DNA of 64,000 nt. It comes from Geomicrobium sp. JCM 19038. Its GTDB lineage: Bacteria > Bacillota > Bacilli > Bacillales > Marinococcaceae. Positions within the stretch are counted from its first letter, which is position 1, and the number at the start of each line of letters is the position of its first letter. The position numbers and the translations under genes were made by a program. The notes under the pieces are model-generated. The model searched no databases, had not been told where the DNA came from, and saw only the letters and a program-made list of their open reading frames with translations. Below, in pieces: positions 46,507 to 55,590 of this stretch. The stretch spans positions 124,001-188,000 of the forward strand of contig NZ_BAXA01000004.1 in NCBI RefSeq assembly GCF_000698125.1, written 5' to 3'.

Positions 46507-47870
46507 TTATTGGAGTGCTTGCTCTAAGTCGGTCATTAGATCATCAGGATGTTCCATGCCGATGGATAAACGGATTAAGTTCGCTGGAATCGATGCAAGT
46601 GATCGACCCGTTTCTCCTTGTTGCTGATGAGTAGAGATTGAAGGGATGACAGCCACGGATTTGTGGCGGCCAAGATCGGTTGCCCGCCAAATGAGCGAAA
46701 GTCGATCTAGTGTATCTCTCGTTGCCTGTGCACCTCCTGCTACTGTAAAACTAATCAAGTGTCCATAACGATTTGTCTGTTCAGGGTGATCAACTAGTTG
46801 CATGTAGCGCTTCGCTGTCGTGTGGCCTGCGTTTGATGGGAGGCCGGGATAATAAACGGATTCTACGGATGGTAAGTTTTCTAGATGCTTTGCAACAGTG
46901 AATGCGTTTTTACTCATCGCATCCACGCGAGTCCGAAGCGTGCGAATGTCGTTGAGTAGAAAATGAGCACTCATCGGTGATAATGCGGTCCGTGATCGCG
47001 CATTGGCCAAAGCTTTAAATACCCTGTGAAGTTTGCCTTTAAGTCTTCATTGTCAAGTTTCGTCGTAATGTTGTTCTTGGCAATAATCGCACCAGCAATT
47101 GCTGAACCACTTCCACCGATCGCTTTACTTAACGAATGGATGACAATGTCAGCACCGTGACGAAGCGGGCGCATGAGTGCAGGTGTCGCAATCGTTGCAT
47201 CGACAATTAAAGGAAGATTGTGGTGATGAGCAAGTGCTGATAAACCTTCAAGGTCGACAACAGTTAAGCTTGGGTTCGATGGCATTTCTACATAGAGAAA
47301 TCGTGTATGTTCATCGATTGAACGTTCCCAATGAGAGAGATCAGACGAATCCTCAATCCAACGCACATCGATATTCCGCTCTTTATGGTACCGTTCGTTA
47401 AATAACATAAATGTACCGCCATAGCACTTTGCATCTGCAATAAAGTTCACACCTGGAACCGGGTTTTCTAAAAAGGGCTGAGTGGCCATGAAAATGGCAG
47501 ACATCCCAGAGCTAGTTACCGTTGCATTCGTTTCCCCATGATACCCGTATCCTTCTAAAAGAGATAACGTTTCTTCTAAATAATGAAGCGAAGGATTATG
47601 AATACGTGTGTATCCCCACGCAGGAGTTGCATAAGACAATGCCGCCTCAAGATGGTCGGAGTTCTCAAAATGTTGGGCAGGAGAGATGACGAGAGGCTCC
47701 ATCGTACTCCCATAGTTTGAAGAAGATTCTTCAAGGCTGTAGATGCCGTGTGCAGCAATGGTGTCAAAGCGCTTTTTGCGCATTTTCTCTCGATATTGTT
47801 GCTCGGCTTGTTGCTTTTGTCGTCCAATTTCAACGTAATGTTGCATGCCTGTTTTTACTTGTTGACTCAT
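46507..47870 (-). pseudogene. Trans-sulfuration family PLP enzyme (Cys/Met metabolism), frameshifted
   Basis: A PLP enzyme of the cystathionine gamma-synthase / methionine gamma-lyase family. The core shows the YTRIHNPSLHYLEETLSLLEG start, the VTSSGMSAIF loop, YGGTFMLF, the VDATIATPALMRPL aspartate and the PLP lysine in VIHSLSKAIGGSG. The frame breaks near 47025: one restored base reads TGYFKALANARSRTALSPMSAH and continues to the SIGMEHPDDLMTDLEQAL end. The repaired length is about 454 residues, with an N-terminal extension of about 50 residues. AGGAGG precedes the ATG. The Lrp-type gene upstream on the same strand is its likely regulator. Confidence 0.87.
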
Positions 47871-47888
47871 GTGTAATCCTCCTACGAA

Positions 47889-48353
47889 TTAGAGTGGTAG
47901 TGCAGTCGTTTGCTTGACCTCACCGTATGAAACGGTCGTTTGAATTCTCGTCACACTAGGCAACGAGCTCAGATGTTCAACGATAAAATACTTTAAGTCA
48001 TTCGTATTTTTTAGTACGACTTTGAGGATGTAATCGTATTCTCCGGTAACATGGTGACATTCTAATACTTCTGGAAGACGAGTGACGTTATGTTGGAATT
48101 GAGTAATGTCGTCTCGTTGATGTGCATTCATTGCGATGTAGATAAAGCAGAGTAAGTCATACCCTAATGCTTGTCGGTCAATCGTTGTTTCGTAGCTCAA
48201 AATAATTCCTTCATTCTCAAGTCTCTTACGGCGTGTGTGAGTGGCAGATGGAGACAAATTAATTCGCTTTGCTAAATCAACATTTGCAATTTGTGCATTT
48301 TCTTGGAGTGCTTTTAATAATTGTCGATCTGTACTGTCAATCAATTTTACCAT
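47889..48353 (-). CDS. Lrp/AsnC-family transcriptional regulator
   Basis: A 154-residue regulator. The helix-turn-helix is IDSTDRQLLKALQENAQIANVDLAKRINLSPSATHTRRKRLE in the first ~50 residues, followed by the ligand-binding RAM domain with VTGEYDYILKVV. ATG 48353 follows AGGTGA at good spacing. It lies 18 bases before the PLP enzyme gene and forms an operon with it. Amino acid (probably sulfur amino acid) sensing is inferred. Two direct repeats upstream could be its operator. Confidence 0.88.
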   Translation of the reverse strand: MVKLIDSTDRQLLKALQENAQIANVDLAKRINLSPSATHTRRKRLENEGIILSYETTIDRQALGYDLLCFIYIAMNAHQRDDITQFQHNVTRLPEVLECHHVTGEYDYILKVVLKNTNDLKYFIVEHLSSLPSVTRIQTTVSYGEVKQTTALPL

Positions 48354-48373
48354 TATTTCACCTCTGGACATTA

Positions 48374-48413
48374 TTTATTCTGAATAATAGGAAAAATAAC
48401 GTGATTTATTCTG
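48374..48413 (-). promoter_or_regulatory. Candidate Lrp-type operator, two direct repeats
   Basis: TTTATTCTG occurs at 48374-48382 and 48405-48413, 31 bases apart (three helical turns). The first copy is part of the palindrome TTATTCTGAATAA. Both lie just upstream of the lrp-type gene and suit autoregulation. Confidence 0.4.
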
Positions 48414-48484
48414 TTAATCTAAGTATAATCGAAGAATCTTCTAAACCGATGAAAAAAAGAGATGGATTTCGGAAATTATTCGAA

Positions 48485-48521
48485 CGCAAAAAAACCTCCG
48501 ATGCACAGGGCATCAGAGGTT
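48485..48521 (-). terminator. Terminator of the 3D-domain protein gene
   Basis: A stem of 6 + 5 bp with one mismatch (48493-48504 with 48510-48521), followed on the minus strand by eight T. Confidence 0.82.
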
Positions 48522-48532
48522 GTGTTATAGAA

Positions 48533-49489
48533 TTAGTCTAAGACTGTTACTTCAACACTTTGGCGACCAAAGTTAAGTGCTTCTTCAGTTGTTGCCATGT
48601 GAAGGTCGATCTTGTTTCCATTAATCGCGCCACCAGTGTCTCCGGCAATTGCTTCACCGTATCCTTCAACATAAACTGTTGAACCAAGTGGAATAACATT
48701 AGGGTCTACTGCGACTACGTTTGCATTGCGATCGTTACGAAGGTCAATTCCTGTTGCAGTAATTCCTGAGCAACCTTCGCAATCAGCCGTGTAAGCTGTT
48801 GCTTCCATTGTCATTGTTGTGCCTTCAGGTGACTCACTTGAAGAACTAGCTGATTCTGATGAACTGCTTTCAGTTGATTCTGTTGGTTCTGTGGATTCAG
48901 AAGCTACAGTTTCTTCAGATTGTGTTTCTTCAGCAGGCTCTTCTTCTTTAGCTGCCGGTTCTTCTTCACTGCGATTGTTGTTTGCAACGGGTGCGTCATT
49001 GTACATTAACTGACCGAAAGTGTCAGGGCCAGCGATTCCGTCAACGCTAATACCTGCTGCAGATTGGAAATCACGTACGGCTTCTTCAGTGCGTGGACCA
49101 AAGATTCCATCTACATATACTGGGTCAAACCCTTTGTTTTGTAGTTTTGATTGAAGGTCCTCAACGAGTTCGCCTTCATCTTCTAATGATAGAGCAGCAA
49201 GTGCTCCGAGTGTTTGTGTGCCAGCGATGCCGTCACTTAATAGGTTGAAGTCAGACTGGTATGCTTGTACAGCATCTGTAGTTGTGCTGTCATACTCCCC
49301 TGTAACTTCTGATTCATTTAAATAGCCTTTATCGATTAACGTTTCTTGTAGTAGTTCTACGTCTGAGCTGTTCTCTAGGTCTGTGTTGAAATCACTAGCA
49401 TCTGCAGCTGTAGGTGCTGTAATGAAAGCAAATCCCGCAGCGAATGCTGTGAAACCGAGGCTATAAGCAATCTTTCTAATAGATTTCAT
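48533..49489 (-). CDS. Secreted cell-wall protein: two peptidoglycan-binding domains plus 3D domain
   Basis: A 318-residue exported protein of the YocH/YorM type. A signal peptide (about 1-32, ending AADAS) is followed by two PG_binding_1 domains (about 42-95 and 105-165, each with an ...GIxGxxTxxAVxxFQ-like core). A low-complexity Glu/Ser/Thr linker covers about 172-225. The C-terminal 3D domain (about 228-318) has EATAYTADCEGCSGITATGIDLR, VAVDPNVIPLGS and DTGGAI-GNKIDLHM with the catalytic-type aspartates. It is predicted to bind and remodel the wall. The 360-bp upstream region has no gene. Confidence 0.9.
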   Translation of the reverse strand: MKSIRKIAYSLGFTAFAAGFAFITAPTAADASDFNTDLENSSDVELLQETLIDKGYLNESEVTGEYDSTTTDAVQAYQSDFNLLSDGIAGTQTLGALAALSLEDEGELVEDLQSKLQNKGFDPVYVDGIFGPRTEEAVRDFQSAAGISVDGIAGPDTFGQLMYNDAPVANNNRSEEEPAAKEEEPAEETQSEETVASESTEPTESTESSSSESASSSSESPEGTTMTMEATAYTADCEGCSGITATGIDLRNDRNANVVAVDPNVIPLGSTVYVEGYGEAIAGDTGGAINGNKIDLHMATTEEALNFGRQSVEVTVLD

Positions 49490-49808
49490 TGTTACCCTCC
49501 TAGTGGTTGTTAGTAGTTATCTCAATCCACAAGTTGCATCTTAACAACAGAATCGGAGGGGTACAAGGGTTATTCTGCTATTTAATCGTTTTGAAATCTC
49601 ATTGTAACCTGTTTCCGTCATTATCCAACTTTTATTACATATTTACATAGATTTCATCTCGGATTACCGTTACTTTACCATAGTGTAAATAACTTACATG
49701 GATAAAAAAGGTTTTAGTTTGTATTTAAGCGGGTAAAAGATTAAGTTACTAGATTAAAAGTTTCATTGATTCATTGATGAACGAATCATTTACTTGATGT
49801 TCGTACGA
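49490..49808 (-). other. Upstream region of the 3D-domain gene, no gene seen
   Basis: An AT-rich leader containing the GGAGGG ribosome site. TGTAAA and TGTAAT occur eight bases apart, resembling WalR half-sites but not at the usual spacing. I could not fit a known riboswitch. Confidence 0.3.
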
Positions 49809-49842
49809 ATAAAAAACCTAAGAAGAGTACTCTTCTTAGGTT
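49809..49842 (-). terminator. Terminator of the phn operon
   Basis: A 28-base perfect palindrome (49815-49842) followed on the minus strand by six T. Confidence 0.88.
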
Positions 49843-49849
49843 CAGGAAG

Positions 49850-50647
49850 TTAAACGATGCGTTTTCGGATGTTACGACTGAGAATGTCTACGAGCGTGAC
49901 GACAACGATGATGATGAGCAACATCATACCGACTTGTTCCCATTCTCTTGAACGTGATGCGATAATTAACGGGGCACCTAGTCCTCCGGCACCAACCATT
50001 CCAAGTACCGTTGCAGATCGTAAATCAATTTCATAGCGATATAACGCATAGCTCATAAATTCAGGTAGTACTTGCGGTAGTACACCGTACCAAATGACTT
50101 GGATTTTACCAGCGCCACTCGCTCGTAATGCTTCTAGTGGCTTCTGATCGATTGATTCAATGACTTCCGAATAAAGTTTCCCGAGCATCCCGACGGAGTT
50201 GATCGTAATCGCAAGGACACCAGCTAGTGGACCAATACCGACTGCGGATACGAATATGATGGCAAAAAGCAATTCTGGGAATGACCGGATTCCGTTTAAG
50301 ATGCCTTTTCCCCCAATTGATCCCCTTTTCGCGATGTTTCTAGACGCAAAGAACGCGAATGGAATGGCCAAAATGGAGCCTGCAAGCACACCCGCGTAAG
50401 CAATGGCGACGGTCTCCATCATCATCATAAACAGTTCAGGAATACGCTCAATTGCCGCCGCATCGGTAAACGGACCTAAAATGAGACGTTGTAACATCGT
50501 AGACGCTTGTTCCCAGCGAAATGCTGAGTCAAGATCTAGGTTTGTAAAAGCGACAGAGTAAGCAATAATGATGAAAGCAATAATACCGCCGAGCTTGACC
50601 CAATACATTGGTGGCTTTTTGGGCTTCGTAATTTCGATTTCTCTCAT
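49850..50647 (-). CDS. phnE: Phosphonate-type ABC transporter permease PhnE (second)
   Basis: A 265-residue permease with five to six spans and the PhnE EAA loop, EALRASGAGKIQVIWYGVLPQVLPEFMSYALYRYEIDLRSATVLGMVGAGG (within about 175-225). It shares one base with the stop of the first permease gene (TAATG). Fourth gene of phnDCEE; it ends at a strong terminator. No C-P lyase or phosphonatase gene is beside it. Confidence 0.92.
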   Translation of the reverse strand: MREIEITKPKKPPMYWVKLGGIIAFIIIAYSVAFTNLDLDSAFRWEQASTMLQRLILGPFTDAAAIERIPELFMMMMETVAIAYAGVLAGSILAIPFAFFASRNIAKRGSIGGKGILNGIRSFPELLFAIIFVSAVGIGPLAGVLAITINSVGMLGKLYSEVIESIDQKPLEALRASGAGKIQVIWYGVLPQVLPEFMSYALYRYEIDLRSATVLGMVGAGGLGAPLIIASRSREWEQVGMMLLIIIVVVTLVDILSRNIRKRIV

Positions 50648-51450
50648 TAGACGATCCTCTCTCTCAAGCGAATGCTCACCATATCAATCAACGTAACAAC
50701 AACAAACGTCATAATGATAATGAGAGAAACATTCCCGTAGTTAAAGAAGTTCAGCTGTTGATTGAGTATGAGACCGACACCACCAGCGCCGACAAAACCA
50801 AGAACGACTGAAGCTCGTACGTTAATTTCTAATACATATAAGCTGTAAGATATGTAATGAGGCAACACTTGTGGCATAACGCCGTACCAAATAACTTGGA
50901 GCGTATTTCCACCCGTGGAGCGAATCGCTTCAAGCGGATCAGGATCTATGGATTCAATCGTCTCACTAATAAGTTTCGCAAGAATACCTACACTAAAGAA
51001 GAATAGCGCATATACACCAGCCATTGCGCCGAGTCCAACGAGACCGACAAAAATTACTGCAAGAACGAGATCAGGAATGGTACGCAACACATTCATAAAA
51101 AAACGAACAGCATTGTAAAGAATAGAGCTTGGGTTCACGTTCGATGCAGATAAAAAGGCAATCGGTAAACAGAAGATGACCGATAGCGTCGTTGCAAGCA
51201 GTGCAATGTTCCACGTTTCAAGTAGACTTGAAGCAACTGTGTCATAATAGCCCCAATTTGGTGGGATTAAGTTTCCGAAAACAAAATTAATAATCTGTGG
51301 TAATCCATTAATGATTCGGTCAGGTGCAGCATTTGTTAAATAAGCGGCTGCAATGTAGAGGCCAGCTACTACGGCGAGAATGGATAAAATGTTTAATTTA
51401 GAACGACGAGGTAAGATTGGAATTTTGTCCATTTTCGGTGCAGGCGTCAA
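50647..51450 (-). CDS. phnE: Phosphonate-type ABC transporter permease PhnE (first)
   Basis: A 267-residue permease homologous to the next gene, with the EAA loop EAIRSTGGNTLQVIWYGVMPQVLPHYISYSLYVLEINVRASVVLGFVGAGG. The start is TTG at 51450, six bases after AAGGTGA and overlapping the ATPase stop by four bases. The two PhnE proteins probably form a heterodimeric channel. Confidence 0.92.
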   Translation of the reverse strand: MTPAPKMDKIPILPRRSKLNILSILAVVAGLYIAAAYLTNAAPDRIINGLPQIINFVFGNLIPPNWGYYDTVASSLLETWNIALLATTLSVIFCLPIAFLSASNVNPSSILYNAVRFFMNVLRTIPDLVLAVIFVGLVGLGAMAGVYALFFFSVGILAKLISETIESIDPDPLEAIRSTGGNTLQVIWYGVMPQVLPHYISYSLYVLEINVRASVVLGFVGAGGVGLILNQQLNFFNYGNVSLIIIMTFVVVTLIDMVSIRLRERIV

Positions 51451-52268
51451 GCGGAATCACCTTCTTTATGACTAGCTGTTTCGTTTTCAGCCGTCTCCTC
51501 GTCTTGTTCACTCATTTTGTCATCTTCTTTAATTGGACGACCGTAAATGTCTTCGAACGTTTTTTCAGTAACTTCCGATGCAGGACCATCAAAAACGACT
51601 TCGCCATTACGCATACCAATAATACGATCTGCATATTCCATCGCCATATCAATAAAGTGTAAGTTGACGATCATCGTAATGTTGTCTTCACGATTGATCT
51701 TCCTTAAGTCTTTCATAACGATATGTGATGTTGGAGGATCAAGACTGGCCACGGGTTCATCCGCAAGGAATACTTTCGTCTTCTGAGTGAGTGCGCGTGC
51801 AATACTCACCCGTTGTTGTTGACCGCCTGACAGTTGATCCGCTCTTGAATAAGCTTTCTCCACAATTCCTACTCGGTCTAAACTCCGAAGAGCTAGTTGT
51901 TTGTCTTCGTGCTTAAAAAAGCCAAAAACACTACGAACTGTACTCGTTCGTCCGAGTGCTCCAGAAAGCACGTTGCGCAGGACGGACATGCGTCGCACAA
52001 GATTGTAGCTTTGGAAAATCATACCGATGTCGGTACGCATTTTGCGGAGATCACGTTCATTAAATGCAAGTGAGTTCTTGCCGTCTACCATCAATTCACC
52101 AGAAGTCGGTTTGACGAGTTGATTAATGCTGCGAATGAGCGTTGATTTTCCGGCGCCAGAAAGACCAACAACCACGATCATTTCGCCTTGTTCGATTTTT
52201 AGATTGACGTTTTTGAGTCCTTGGTGTCCGTTAGGATAGGTTAAAGAAACGTCTTTAAATTCGATCAT
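51447..52268 (-). CDS. phnC: Phosphonate-type ABC transporter ATP-binding protein PhnC
   Basis: A 273-residue ATPase. Walker A GLSGAGKST lies near residue 35, the Q-loop GMIFQSYNLVRRMSVLRNVLSGALGR is the PhnC form, signature LSGGQQQR, Walker B VFLADEPVASLD. The C-terminus is an acidic, probably disordered tail (EQDEETAENETASHKEGD). GGAGAA precedes the ATG. An attenuator-like hairpin separates it from phnD. Confidence 0.93.
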   Translation of the reverse strand: MIEFKDVSLTYPNGHQGLKNVNLKIEQGEMIVVVGLSGAGKSTLIRSINQLVKPTSGELMVDGKNSLAFNERDLRKMRTDIGMIFQSYNLVRRMSVLRNVLSGALGRTSTVRSVFGFFKHEDKQLALRSLDRVGIVEKAYSRADQLSGGQQQRVSIARALTQKTKVFLADEPVASLDPPTSHIVMKDLRKINREDNITMIVNLHFIDMAMEYADRIIGMRNGEVVFDGPASEVTEKTFEDIYGRPIKEDDKMSEQDEETAENETASHKEGDSA

Positions 52269-52305
52269 TTGCGTTTCTCCTACTTTCTATTAAAAGATTG
52301 ATTCT

Positions 52306-52338
52306 AAAAAAAAAGGAAGAGCTGGCGCACTCCCTTTT
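52306..52338 (-). terminator. Attenuator-type hairpin between phnD and phnC
   Basis: A 9-bp stem with a two-base bulge (52311-52321 with 52330-52338) is followed on the minus strand by about nine T. It probably lowers ATPase/permease transcription relative to the binding protein. Confidence 0.6.
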
Positions 52339-52352
52339 GTGTGTTCTTATCA

Positions 52353-53243
52353 TTAGTCTAATGAAACATCTTCTTGGAAACGCTCATACGTATCACGAAC
52401 AACTTCGTAATCCGCAGAGTCTGCTTCTGCAATGCCTGTCCAGTTATAGATGCTGTCAAGGACCTCTAACATTTCATCATCATCATTAAAGCTTAAGAAG
52501 GCTTCAATGACTTGATTTTTCAAATCTTCATCAAGTCCAGGGCGAGCTGAAATTGTATCGTTAGGGATTGGTTGTGTATAATCGATTACTTTGATGTCAT
52601 CTTTAATGTCTGGATAATCATCTTCAAGATTATCACGTGCATCATCAAATGAGGTGGAGAAGTCTGCATCTCCGTCAAGGACTGCCATCAAAGCAGTATC
52701 ATGTGCACCGACTTGAGAATGTTGGAACTGTGTGTTAAGATCTTCGACGCCAGCATCCATTAATTCGTTCGCTGGGAACAAGAACCCGGCAGCAGATGAC
52801 GTATCGCCATATGCCCAAACGAGGCCCTCGGAGTTCACTAAGTCTTCGATACTGTCAATCTCATCGTTGTCAGCACGAACGTTGAATTGTGCTAAGTATT
52901 CATAATCTCCAAAACGTTCGGATTTCAATAGCACTTCAACATCATGTAGTTGCTCTGCTTGAACAAATCCAAGTGGTGGTAAAAATCCTATGTCGACTTG
53001 GTCGTTCCCCATAGCCTCTACTAAACCAACATAGTTCGTAACAACTTCTGCTTGAACCTCCATACCAAGTTCTTCTGATAAGCGATCTGCTAATGGTTGG
53101 ACAGTATCTGCTAACTCATCGGCATCTTGTGATGGAACAAACCCCATAGAAAGCGTGTCAGGCGAGTCACTTGCCCCTGTTCCGCACGCTGCTAAAATCG
53201 TAGTCATGAGCACTGCTGTACTTGCAATGGTCAATTTTCTCAT
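52353..53243 (-). CDS. phnD: Phosphonate-type ABC substrate-binding lipoprotein PhnD
   Basis: A 296-residue lipoprotein. The signal peptide ends ILAAC. The PhnD domain has SMGFVPSQDADELADTVQPLADRLS, VDIGFLPPLGFVQAEQLHD and the late DFSTSFDDARDNL segment. ATG 53243 follows GGGAGGGGG; an upstream ATG at 53369 is not supported. The ligand could be a phosphonate, phosphite or phosphate ester; the sequence alone does not decide. Confidence 0.9.
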   Translation of the reverse strand: MRKLTIASTAVLMTTILAACGTGASDSPDTLSMGFVPSQDADELADTVQPLADRLSEELGMEVQAEVVTNYVGLVEAMGNDQVDIGFLPPLGFVQAEQLHDVEVLLKSERFGDYEYLAQFNVRADNDEIDSIEDLVNSEGLVWAYGDTSSAAGFLFPANELMDAGVEDLNTQFQHSQVGAHDTALMAVLDGDADFSTSFDDARDNLEDDYPDIKDDIKVIDYTQPIPNDTISARPGLDEDLKNQVIEAFLSFNDDDEMLEVLDSIYNWTGIAEADSADYEVVRDTYERFQEDVSLD

Positions 53244-53439
53244 AATGACGATTTCCCCCTCCCGTAATATGTAAGATTTACCAACATGATTGGCAATAAC
53301 CCCCACTATTCTACCACAATATTTCATGTTTTTTATATTGAATTGTTTAAATCTAGAGCAAATTAACAATTTACATAGGAGAAATTGACGATATCAACAA
53401 AATCCTTTACTTTATAATCAAAGCATAGGAGGGGACAAC

Positions 53440-54279
53440 ATGGAGACAAACCTTTTTAAAGAAAGTGAACTGATTATATTTGATCTTGATGGAACATTAT
53501 ATGAAGATACTGATCATTTCGATTACTATGCCAAAACGTTATCAGAGGAAGTCATCGAAGAGCACAAGCTGTCGTTTTTTAGCGACTATGAACATATGAA
53601 AAAAGGAAATCACGCAGTTTCAATTGGAAAGGCCTATGATGTGCAGAACGATTGGGTTTTAGAGGTCGATCCTTTTACAGGAAACATTGAGCGTGTCGTA
53701 ACATGGGAAGGGGAGAGAGTGGCAGACTCCATCTGGAAAGAGATCCACGAAGGGCAAGTAGAATACGATTTCGACCAGGTCATTGCAATTGGTGATGGGT
53801 GGTGGCTACCAAATGTAGCGGCGAGACATTACGGTGTGAAAGATCCTCAGCCGGCATATCATAAAACGAAAGAGTTTATGGCAACGGATGCGTTTACACT
53901 CTCGGTTATTGAAGGACTTCGTGAAGGATTATTATCATTGAAAGAGAAGAAATCAATTGTTTTACTTACGAACAGTACAGATGACGATGTAGAGCGTTTG
54001 CTCAAGCTTCTTCATTTAGAAGGTGTGTTTCACGAAGTCGTTACAAATGCAATGAAGCCACAGGAGACGAGGGCGCACTTTATCTCAATTATGAAAAGGT
54101 ACAATGTGACTACTGAACAGACACTAAGCATTGGAGACAATTATTTAAACGAAATTATTCCTGCGAAGGCAGAGGGAATGAAGGCAATTTATATTGATCT
54201 AGATAATAGTGCTGTCGCTTATGGGGATCGTAAAGTAACGAGTGTTAGTGAATTAATTGAAGAAATGAAAGAAGTCTAA
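53440..54279 (+). CDS. HAD-superfamily hydrolase
   Basis: A 279-residue phosphatase-type hydrolase. Motif I is FDLDGTLYED (Asp15/Asp17), motif II VLLTNSTDDD (about 170-180), motif III Lys in NAMKPQETR and motif IV IGDNYLNEI. A cap domain lies between I and II. The substrate is unknown. AGGAGGGG precedes the ATG. It is divergent from phnD, so a link to phosphonate use is possible but unproven. Confidence 0.88.
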   Translation: METNLFKESELIIFDLDGTLYEDTDHFDYYAKTLSEEVIEEHKLSFFSDYEHMKKGNHAVSIGKAYDVQNDWVLEVDPFTGNIERVVTWEGERVADSIWKEIHEGQVEYDFDQVIAIGDGWWLPNVAARHYGVKDPQPAYHKTKEFMATDAFTLSVIEGLREGLLSLKEKKSIVLLTNSTDDDVERLLKLLHLEGVFHEVVTNAMKPQETRAHFISIMKRYNVTTEQTLSIGDNYLNEIIPAKAEGMKAIYIDLDNSAVAYGDRKVTSVSELIEEMKEV

Positions 54280-54352
54280 TACGCTGTGACTAAGTGGGAG
54301 GCATGAGAGCTTCGCTCATTGTAACGTAATGAGAGAATGAGGAGGATTGGCT

Positions 54353-55056
54353 TTGGGAGCAGACAATCAAACGATGATTTGTGAGAGGCGAACGTATCGG
54401 AAAGAACCATACACACATCGTCATGCATATGCACAAATTTTATTTCCACTACAAGGCTCTATGGAAATTGAAACGGTAAATGGGAAACAGACGTTGAAGG
54501 ATAAGGCATTGTACTACTCCCTCAGAATTTGGAACATTCGTTTTACTGCAAGAGCTATAACGAATTTCTAGTCGTCGATCTTCCGCAGTTTTATTGTGAA
54601 ACGACAGACGTGCAAAGTGAGCGAAGGTTTCATAAAGATCAATCCTGGCACGCGATTCGTCAGCTATTACTCGAGATTACAAATCAAGCAAAAGATCATT
54701 TACTGCCTCACCTTGCTGCTATAATGAAAGAAAAAGTATCTACTCATGAATACGCATCAATTGCTCATATTCATGAACATTTTTCGTCACCGATCACAGT
54801 AGAAGGTTTGGCGTCCATAGAGCATTTCCATCCTGTGTATTATGTAGAATGGTTTAAGCAGAAAATGGGGAAAACGCCTCGGGTCTACTTGGAAGATTAC
54901 CGAATTGAACGGGCGAAGGAGTTATTAATTGAGACGAATCATTCCATTGCCCAAGTAGGAAAGCAAGTCGGGTATACGTACTGCTCGACGTTTAGCAGAA
55001 CGTTCTTGAAAGTGACTGGAGTAACTCCTACATCGTATCGGAGGATAAAGCGATGA
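54353..55056 (+). pseudogene. AraC-family transcriptional regulator, frameshifted
   Basis: An N-terminal cupin sensor (HRHAYAQILFPLQGSMEIETVNGKQ) is followed by a C-terminal double helix-turn-helix (IAHIHEHFSSPITVEGLASIEHFHPVYYVEWFKQKMGKTPRVYLEDYRIERA ... VGKQVGYTYCSTFSRTFLKVTGVTPTSYRR). The frame breaks near 54521: one restored base joins DKALYY to the FYCKSYNEFLVVDLP segment, giving about 234 residues. TTG 54353 is seven bases after AGGAGG. It is coupled to the GNAT gene by a four-base overlap. Confidence 0.85.
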
Positions 55057-55556
55057 AGCTAAATGTGTTGCCGATGAGTAAGCGGGAGGCGTCCATCATT
55101 ATGAGTTGGACATATGAACCTCCGTACTCTTTATACAGTTTGAGTGAGAGTAAAGAACAAGAAGATGAATTGCTTAACGGTAACTACTATGTTGTTGTAA
55201 CAGCAGAAGATGATGTGTTTGGTTTCTATTGCTATGGTGAAAGTGCAAAAGTACCGGGTGGAAAGCGAGAAGGGTGTTACGACGATCAACGCCCAATCGA
55301 TATCGGCTTAGGTATGAATCCGGTATACACAGGGCAAGGGTATGGACTTCAGTTTTTTGAACTCGGACTTAGCGTAGGTGAAGAATTGTATGCGCCAGAA
55401 TTCTTTCGGTTAAGCGTTGCGAGGTGGAATCAACGAGCCGTTACTCTCTACAAGAAGTTCGGATTTAACACCGAAATGACATTCATGAATTACGGCGAAA
55501 CAGACGTTGAATTTCTGCTCATGACAAACAAAGGGGACAGTCCCCCACTGCGTTAA
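55053..55556 (+). CDS. GNAT-family N-acetyltransferase
   Basis: A 167-residue acetyltransferase beginning MKLNVLPMSKREASIIMSWTYEPPYSLYS. The acetyl-CoA region is NPVYTGQGYGLQFFELGLSVG (about 89-110), followed by RLSVARWNQRAVTLYKKFGFN. It overlaps the AraC gene by four bases. The last nine codons (NKGDSPPLR) lie within a repeat hairpin, so the C-terminus has been altered by the element. Confidence 0.85.
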   Translation: MKLNVLPMSKREASIIMSWTYEPPYSLYSLSESKEQEDELLNGNYYVVVTAEDDVFGFYCYGESAKVPGGKREGCYDDQRPIDIGLGMNPVYTGQGYGLQFFELGLSVGEELYAPEFFRLSVARWNQRAVTLYKKFGFNTEMTFMNYGETDVEFLLMTNKGDSPPLR

Positions 55557-55590
55557 TTCTGTGCAGTGGTGGGGACTGTCCCCGTTTGTT
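55533..55590. repeat. GGGGACAGTCCCC hairpin element / terminator
   Basis: A long inverted repeat (55533-55551 with 55563-55583, with a two-base bulge and flanking AAACAAA/TTTGTTT). GGGGACAGTCCCC is itself palindromic. It overlaps the end of the GNAT gene and abuts the stop of the nucleotidase gene. Such hairpins recur in Bacillaceae genomes as repetitive extragenic elements and can end transcription on both strands (inference). Confidence 0.7.

Noticed and set aside
49490-49808. WalR box or c-di-AMP riboswitch upstream of the 3D-domain protein
   Set aside because: TGTAAA/TGTAAT half-sites occur but at the wrong spacing, and I could not fold a recognisable riboswitch core.
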